Source of the DNA: a virus
Length of the DNA stretch: 22,068 nt
Reading direction: 5' to 3' (one strand)
IMG/VR virus record: IMGVR_UViG_3300037796_000013
Span: 1 to 22,068 of that record
This document shows positions 18,089 to 22,068 of the stretch, piece by piece (positions within the stretch are counted from its first letter, which is position 1; each line of letters starts with the position of its first letter). Both the position numbers and the translations under genes were made by a program. Below the pieces are notes generated by a model. The model was given only the letters and a program-made list of their open reading frames with translations, did not search any database and was not told the DNA's origin.

Positions 18089-19038
18089 TCGAGGACCACG
18101 ACAGGTTCTCGGCGCAGAACCCCAAGCTCCAGATCATGTGGTCGCCCTCCAGCCTGGGCCTCTACATGCGGGACCCTGCCTTGTACTACTTGGAGCGGGT
18201 GGAGGGGTGGCGTGAGGACCCGCCGCCGATCAACCTGCTGTTCGGCAAGGTCTACCACGAGGCGCTGGAACGCTACGACCGGGCCGTGCTGTACGGCACC
18301 GACCGTGAGACGGCCATGATCCACGCGCTCCAGTTCGCCTGGGATCAGGCTCGCGAGCCCATCCACGGATGGACCTTGGATGACATCGCCGCGCTCTCCG
18401 GCAAGGACGCCGAGCGGGCGAAGAACACCGAGGGCCTGATCCGCAGCATCGTCTGGTACTGCGAGGAGCATGGCGGTCCAGACGATCTCGTGCAGCCGAT
18501 CTGGCTTGGCGATAAGCCAGCGGTCGAGGTCGAGTTCCAGATGCCGCTGCCGATCTACTCGCCCTACGGGGAGCAATACTGGATCGGCGGCGTGCTGGAC
18601 GGCATCGTGCAGGTGGGCGATGAGCTATATGTGCGGGAGCGCAAGACGACCGCCAGCCAGCTTGGCCCATACTACAAGAGCCGGTTCGACCTTGATCCGC
18701 AGATCGACACGTACGCCCTGGCATCCAAGGTGTGCTACGAGCAGACCCCACGGGGCGTGCTGGTCGAGGCGACCCAGATCGGCAAGACGTTCAGCCGGTT
18801 CGGGCGGTTCTTCCAGAGCCGCACCCCGAGCCAGCTTGACGAGTGGCTGGAGGACATCTGCTACTGGATCAAGCGGGCTGAGTTCGACGCGGAGCAGGGG
18901 CACTGGCCCTGCAACCGCGCCACCACCAGCCTGTACGGCGGGCATCCGCTGTACGGTGCGATCAGCCGCCCTCGGGCGGTGCGCCAAGGCTACCTGGATC
19001 AGAACTTTGTGCAAGAGAGGAGGCACAATCATGGGTAA
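18085..19038 (+). CDS. PD-(D/E)XK nuclease of the RecB/Cas4 type
   Basis: The 317-residue protein starts at the ATGA overlap. It opens with WSPSSLGLYMRDPALYYLERV (19-39), the usual start of this fold. GKVYHEALERY (54-64) gives H58, LDG (171-173) gives D172, YVRERKTT (182-189) gives E185 and K187, and DPQIDTYAL (204-212) gives Q206 and Y210. These are the full catalytic set of a RecB-type nuclease, which digests DNA ends and can feed strand annealing. The C-terminal WPCNRATTSLYGGHPLYGAIS keeps the shape of the Fe-S cysteine region, but only one Cys (C276) remains, so no cluster is expected. It lies upstream of the Sak4-like ATPase and SSB-like genes. Confidence 0.85.
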   Translation: MIEDHDRFSAQNPKLQIMWSPSSLGLYMRDPALYYLERVEGWREDPPPINLLFGKVYHEALERYDRAVLYGTDRETAMIHALQFAWDQAREPIHGWTLDDIAALSGKDAERAKNTEGLIRSIVWYCEEHGGPDDLVQPIWLGDKPAVEVEFQMPLPIYSPYGEQYWIGGVLDGIVQVGDELYVRERKTTASQLGPYYKSRFDLDPQIDTYALASKVCYEQTPRGVLVEATQIGKTFSRFGRFFQSRTPSQLDEWLEDICYWIKRAEFDAEQGHWPCNRATTSLYGGHPLYGAISRPRAVRQGYLDQNFVQERRHNHG

Positions 19039-19693
19039 GGTTTTCGTTCCCACCATCAGCACTTCCGGTCGCGGTGGCAGTTCGTTCACGGCGGGCCGTA
19101 AGTATCCGCTCCTGGCCGAGGAGGAGTACACCAGCGATGGCGAACTGATGAACGTGCAGGTCAACGACGACAACGGTCGGTACTGCTTCATCCACGTCCC
19201 GAACAGCACCCACTTCGGTGATCCGCGCAAGCCCTGTGGCTTCGTGGCGTACGATGTCAAGGATCGTACGTCCTCCGACTACCTCTACGAATATGGCCGG
19301 AAGTGGCGCGAGTTCATGGAGTACGGCGTGACCGCTGGCACCTTCGTCCGTCTGCTGGAGCAGCACGGGTTCGATACGGCCATCAAGTACGCCAAGGGGC
19401 AGGAGGCTCAGATCGACGAGGACATCTTCGGTGAGCCGGAGCCGAAGTTGGCCACGTACCTGATCGCCCCGGCCCCGGAGAGGTCCGGGGGCTACCCCGC
19501 CGGGACCGTCATGAAGGTGAGCAGTCAGCACGGGGACGAGCTTTTCTTTGGCGAGATCGTCTACGTCCCCGGTCGTGATCCGCACAAGTTCAAGGGGTTC
19601 AGGACGAACGCCCGCACGGACGACTGCGCCCACCTCGATGGCGATCACGGCTGGATCATGTTCGAGGACTACCCCGAGCGTTGGGAGGACTAA
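19031..19693 (+). CDS. Conserved-looking early protein, function unknown
   Basis: A 220-residue protein overlaps the nuclease end by 8 bases; AGAGGAGG lies 9 bases before the ATG. It begins MGKVFVPTISTSGRGGSSFTAGRKYPLLAEEEYTSDGELMNVQVNDDNGRYCFIHVPNSTHFG, a beta-rich domain. A helical middle (SSDYLYEYGRKWREFMEYGVTAGTFVRLLEQHGFDTAIKYAKGQE, about 85-128) follows, then a beta-rich end with HLDGDHGWIMFEDYPERWED. No family is recognised. Co-transcription with the nuclease suggests a role in DNA metabolism. Confidence 0.7.
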   Translation: MGKVFVPTISTSGRGGSSFTAGRKYPLLAEEEYTSDGELMNVQVNDDNGRYCFIHVPNSTHFGDPRKPCGFVAYDVKDRTSSDYLYEYGRKWREFMEYGVTAGTFVRLLEQHGFDTAIKYAKGQEAQIDEDIFGEPEPKLATYLIAPAPERSGGYPAGTVMKVSSQHGDELFFGEIVYVPGRDPHKFKGFRTNARTDDCAHLDGDHGWIMFEDYPERWED

Positions 19694-19929
19694 TGAGCGT
19701 CGTGAAGCTCGGGCCTCGGCGTCACGCCTACGACCAGGACGGCAAGCATGTGATCGCCACCGGCACCGCGCGGAAGGGGAAGGTCCACGCCGACCTTCCC
19801 CAACGCCCGCTCTCCGAGAACGAGTGCCGGAACGTCGAGTACATGCTCTCGATCCTGCGGGACGATGCCAAGGCCCACAAGCAGGAGGAAGTGCAGCAGA
19901 ACACCGATCCTGGACCCGCCAGCGCATAG
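19693..19929 (+). CDS. Small early protein, function unknown
   Basis: The 78-residue product starts at the TAATG junction (19693); an ATG four codons upstream lies inside the previous gene. It has a short strand pair (KLGPRRHAYDQDGKHVIATGT) and a helix (SENECRNVEYMLSILRDDAKAHKQEE, about 45-70), and ends in a disordered tail. It is the last gene of the operon that starts at 17661. No family is recognised. Confidence 0.6.
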   Translation: MSVVKLGPRRHAYDQDGKHVIATGTARKGKVHADLPQRPLSENECRNVEYMLSILRDDAKAHKQEEVQQNTDPGPASA

Positions 19930-19932
19930 GGC

Positions 19933-19961
19933 TTGACAACGGGGCCATACGGTCCCACATG
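19933..19961 (+). promoter_or_regulatory. Candidate promoter for the recombination genes
   Basis: TTGACA (19933-19938), then ACGGGGCCATAC, close to the CGGCCATAC that follows TTGACA at 17598. The -10 at 17-18 bases is CACATG/ACATGG, again weak. GAGAGGAGG follows before the ATG at 19987. Confidence 0.45.
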
Positions 19962-19986
19962 GTAGGTGTAGGCGAGAGGAGGAACG

Positions 19987-20820
19987 ATGGCCAGCCTGGA
20001 CAACCACCAATCCCGAGAACGGTCCAAGCTGATGCTCGTCGGGGACAACGGCAGCGGCAAGTCAGCGGCGCTTGCCGCCCTCGCCAAGGAGGGCTACGAG
20101 CTATTCATCCAGGACTTCGATGACGGCCTGGATGTGATCGCTCAAATCCTGGCCGATGACCCCGAGGCTCAGAAGCGGGTCCACTACGAGACGCTCAAGG
20201 ACAGCATCAAGTTCAAGGGTGGCAACCCCACGGTGAAGGAGCCGAAGGCGTTCAGCCAGTCCATGAAGCTGCTCAACAAGTGGGTGGACAGCGAGACTGG
20301 CGAGGACTTCGGCAGCATCGAGGACTGGGGTCCCGAGCGGTGCCTCGTCGTGGACAGCGCAACCTTCCAGGGCAAGGCCGCTCTGAACTTCACGCTCTGG
20401 AAGAACAACCGCCTGGAGAAGCCCAAGCGCATCCAGGACTGGGGTGACGCCATCGAGCGTCAGGAGACGATGTTCGCCTTGGTCACGGACGACGCGATCA
20501 AGTGCAACGTCATCGTCATCGCGCACCTCGCGCATCTGAACCAGTCCGGGGACGATGACGACGAGGAGAGCGTGGCCCAGACCACCGAGAAGCGGTATCC
20601 CACCGTTCTCGGGAAAAAGCTGCCGCCGCACGTCGGCAGCTACTTCAACACGGTCGTGCAGGCCAAGGTGAAGGGTGGCGGTAGCGCCACGCGCCGGGTG
20701 ATCTCGACCGTGCCTGACCCCGACGTTGACGTGAAGGTTCCCGTCATCAAGGGGCTGGACAAGGAACTGCCGGTGGACACCGCTCTGCCGAAGCTGTTCA
20801 AGCAACTCCAAGGGAAGTAG
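19987..20820 (+). CDS. Sak4-like RecA-fold ATPase (single-strand annealing recombinase)
   Basis: The 277-residue ATPase has Walker A GDNGSGKS (19-26), Walker B CLVVDS (119-124, D123) and a sensor strand IVIAHLAH (176-183). The FIQDFDDGLDVI segment near residue 40 and the compact size match the phage Sak4 group, a single-domain RecA relative that pairs single strands. The C-terminal part (PTVLGKKLPPHVGSYFNTVVQAKVKGGGSATRRVISTVPDPDVDVKVPVIKGLDKELPVDTALPKLFKQL) is typical of these AAA_24-type proteins. GAGAGGAGG precedes the ATG. Its partner is probably the SSB-like protein encoded next. Confidence 0.82.
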   Translation: MASLDNHQSRERSKLMLVGDNGSGKSAALAALAKEGYELFIQDFDDGLDVIAQILADDPEAQKRVHYETLKDSIKFKGGNPTVKEPKAFSQSMKLLNKWVDSETGEDFGSIEDWGPERCLVVDSATFQGKAALNFTLWKNNRLEKPKRIQDWGDAIERQETMFALVTDDAIKCNVIVIAHLAHLNQSGDDDDEESVAQTTEKRYPTVLGKKLPPHVGSYFNTVVQAKVKGGGSATRRVISTVPDPDVDVKVPVIKGLDKELPVDTALPKLFKQLQGK

Positions 20821-20829
20821 GAGGAAGCG

Positions 20830-21291
20830 ATGACTGATTTCGAGAACGAAGTGCTGAACGCCGAGAGCCAGAAGCCCGTCGATGCGCCGGTCGGCACCTG
20901 GAAGGGCAAGACGGTCGGTGCCCTCCAGTTCAAGGGTCCGTTCGACACCAAGAACGGCGGCAAGGTGATGCAGGCCGTCATCAACGTCGTCCCGGAGGAG
21001 CCGTACGACGACGTGGACGCCGAGGAGGCCGAGGAGTTCCAGTCCGCTGCGGACGCGAACACCGTGCGCTTCTCGAAGCCCATCTTCCAGGACGACAACG
21101 GCAAGCCGTCCAACCGGGACCTCTACACCCTGGATCGCATCCTGGAGAGCCTCGGCTTCGAGGGCTCCCGCGCGGAGGCCACGAAGAAGGGCGCTCTGAA
21201 CGATCTGGAGTGCAAGGTCCAGGTCGAGGAGAACGACCGGGGCTACAAGGAGGCGTCGAGCCTCGTCGCCTACAGCCCGGAGGAGGACTAA
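20830..21291 (+). CDS. Probable single-stranded DNA-binding protein (SSB-like)
   Basis: The 153-residue acidic protein follows the ATPase with GTAGGAGGAAGCG before the ATG. It contains PVGTWKGKTVGALQFKGPFDTKNGGKVMQAVINVVPEEPYDDVD (about 21-64), strands that would suit an OB fold. A helical segment TLDRILESLGFEGSRAEATKKGALNDLECKVQVEENDRGYKEASSLVAYSPEED lies near the end. Sak4-type recombinases are commonly encoded next to an SSB, which supports the call. There is no diagnostic motif, so another accessory protein is possible. Confidence 0.55.
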   Translation: MTDFENEVLNAESQKPVDAPVGTWKGKTVGALQFKGPFDTKNGGKVMQAVINVVPEEPYDDVDAEEAEEFQSAADANTVRFSKPIFQDDNGKPSNRDLYTLDRILESLGFEGSRAEATKKGALNDLECKVQVEENDRGYKEASSLVAYSPEED

Positions 21292-21294
21292 GCC

Positions 21295-21546
21295 ATGAGC
21301 TACACGTTCCCGGAACCGGGGGAGGATAACCCCTCCCCCGAGGTTCAGGCCGAGGACAAGATCGAGGCTCGGATCAGCGATCTGGAGTTCGAGAACAAGG
21401 CGAACCTCGGATACGCCATCGCTCGGCTCGTCGAGAACTGGCAGCGCCAGGGTGGCTCGACCATCACTGCTCTCGGCGTTCTCGACTACGTGGCGTTCCA
21501 AACGAAGCGTGACTTCAGTAACTGGGGTTCGCCCTCCGACGACTGA
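21295..21546 (+). CDS. Small early protein, function unknown
   Basis: An 83-residue acidic protein with GGAGGAGG about 8-9 bases before the ATG, three bases after the SSB-like stop. The sequence (MSYTFPEPGEDNPSPEVQAEDKIEARISDLEFENKANLGYAIARLVENWQRQGGSTITALGVLDYVAFQTKRDFSNWGSPSDD) has a disordered start and two helices. No family is recognised. It ends the recombination operon; a 16-bp hairpin follows. Confidence 0.6.
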   Translation: MSYTFPEPGEDNPSPEVQAEDKIEARISDLEFENKANLGYAIARLVENWQRQGGSTITALGVLDYVAFQTKRDFSNWGSPSDD

Positions 21547-21559
21547 TCCTCTCTCCGGC

Positions 21560-21594
21560 GAAGTCCATCCACGGATCGTCCGTGGGTGGGCTTC
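21560..21594 (+). terminator. Long hairpin (CCATCCACGGA family)
   Basis: GAAGTCCATCCACGGA (21560-21575) and TCCGTGGGTGGGCTTC (21579-21594) pair over 16 bp, with two G-U pairs, around a 3-base loop. No U-run follows. The wobble pairs point to an RNA function. Confidence 0.65.
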
Positions 21595-21604
21595 CCGCTG
21601 GTGC

Positions 21605-21684
21605 GAGGCGCTACCGGCGATCAGTTCGGGAAACCGGCTGACGGTGTTGATCGACGAGCCGCGTGTACGCCGTAGTAGCGCCTC
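21605..21684 (+). ncRNA. Candidate structured leader RNA of the glycosylase gene
   Basis: A perfect 10-bp closing stem (GAGGCGCTAC, 21605-21614, with GTAGCGCCTC, 21675-21684) encloses about 60 bases with their own pairing: TCAG-CGG-GAAA-CCG-CTGA, a hairpin with a GNRA tetraloop; CGATCA/TGATCG; and GCG-TGTA-CGC. No coding frame or promoter was seen in it. It ends 22 bases before the next gene's ATG. It matches no RNA class I know. Confidence 0.5.
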
Positions 21685-21706
21685 ACATGAGCGGAAGGAG
21701 GCGCAC

Positions 21707-22068
21707 ATGAAGGAAGTACCAGAGGAGAAGCCGGACTGCGACAGGCCCGACATCATGCTGCTGGCCGAGGCCCCCGGCGACGAGGAGGTGGTCAAGCGTC
21801 GGCCCTTGGTCGGGCCTAGCGGACGGCTGCTGAACATGCTGCTGTACCGCAGCGGCATCCGGCGCACCGGCTGCCTCGTGGACAACGTGTTCCACTGGCA
21901 GCTAGACGGCAACGACCTCAAACCGTACACGCTCAACAAGGCGGCGTACGTCAAGGCCGAGAAGCCCGAGGTCGACAAGGAAGTTTCCGACATCGGCGCC
22001 ATGCCAACGCCAGCGGGTGGCTACCTGGACCCGCAGCACTGGCCGAGCCTCCAGCGGCTCAAGGACAC
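21707..22068 (+). CDS. Uracil-DNA glycosylase superfamily protein, N-terminal part (runs off right edge)
   Basis: The frame starts at 21707 after GGAAGGAGGCGCAC and is open to the window end (120 codons). IMLLAEAPGDEEVVKRRPLVGPSGRLLNMLL (16-46) is the active-site region of uracil-DNA glycosylases of the family 4/5 group, with the conserved APG, acidic residues and P-x-V-G-x-x-G. LVDNVFHW (about 57-64) is the next conserved strand. Family 4 enzymes carry an N-terminal Cys pair for an Fe-S cluster; only C11 is present, so the cluster is probably absent. It may repair or exclude uracil, or act in some other nucleotide-related role. The rest is beyond the window. Confidence 0.75.
   Translation, partial: MKEVPEEKPDCDRPDIMLLAEAPGDEEVVKRRPLVGPSGRLLNMLLYRSGIRRTGCLVDNVFHWQLDGNDLKPYTLNKAAYVKAEKPEVDKEVSDIGAMPTPAGGYLDPQHWPSLQRLKD

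Noticed and set aside
18361-18385. CATCCACGGATGG match inside the nuclease gene (similar match near 3945 in the tail gene)
   Set aside because: It lies in coding sequence and does not form the extended hairpin seen in the intergenic copies, so it is likely chance.
21687-21710. Seven-codon frame overlapping the glycosylase start
   Set aside because: It could couple translation, but it has no clear ribosome site of its own and short frames of this size occur by chance.
1-22068. tRNA, CRISPR array, integrase or attachment site
   Set aside because: No cloverleaf, no regularly spaced repeats and no recombinase motif were seen in either strand.

Overview
This window is a GC-rich stretch of a tailed double-stranded DNA phage genome with short-tailed (podovirus-like) architecture. 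The evidence is a complete virion module with terminase, connector-type portal, scaffold, capsid, tail tubular A and B proteins and T7-like internal virion proteins, facing a densely packed early/DNA-metabolism module. No host gene, integrase, tRNA, rRNA or CRISPR array was seen. GC content, purine-rich Shine-Dalgarno sites and TTGACA-type -35 boxes suggest a GC-rich proteobacterial host, but this is inference. Both ends cut through genes.

Late module, minus strand, about 11856 down to 1, in transcription order: small terminase subunit (TerS), a small basic ORF overlapping it, large terminase subunit (TerL), two proteins sharing a TLLGG C-terminus, a small basic protein, portal, a Bbp19-like protein, scaffold, major capsid, a probable capsid cement protein, tail tubular A, tail tubular B (with an inserted carbohydrate-binding-like sandwich), a gp13-like GNAT-fold protein and the start of a gp14-like internal virion protein. 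Genes are nearly contiguous and often overlap by 1 to 11 bases. Larger gaps hold hairpins: a UUCG intrinsic terminator before the tail genes, an elaborate leader before the capsid gene, and a long hairpin beside the portal ribosome site.

Divergent control region, about 11857-12277: no gene. It holds a candidate minus-strand promoter, a plus-strand promoter, a 16-bp palindrome and three copies of a 19-bp dyad (TYAACC-N7-GGTTRA). Three more copies sit exactly over the Shine-Dalgarno sites of early genes at 12278, 12552 and 12842.

Early module, plus strand, 12278 to the right edge: first come small unknown genes separated by long intercistronic hairpins, including a protein with an HhH-GPD DNA-glycosylase-like motif. 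Then comes an unusual noncoding element (14276-14444) with an AT-only palindromic core inside long inverted arms, a candidate replication origin. Next is a cluster of small genes in three promoter-headed operons, with a tiny HTH gene on the opposite strand and three single-span membrane peptides. The right end carries a recombination/repair set: PD-(D/E)XK exonuclease, Sak4-like RecA-fold ATPase, a probable single-strand-binding protein and a uracil-DNA-glycosylase-family protein preceded by a structured leader RNA.

The main undescribed features are regulatory: the dyad/Shine-Dalgarno array, the hairpin-dyad-start cassettes, the CCATCCACGGA hairpin family shared by early and late modules, the 27-bp perfect inverted repeats heading two transcription units, and the AT-rich origin-like palindrome.
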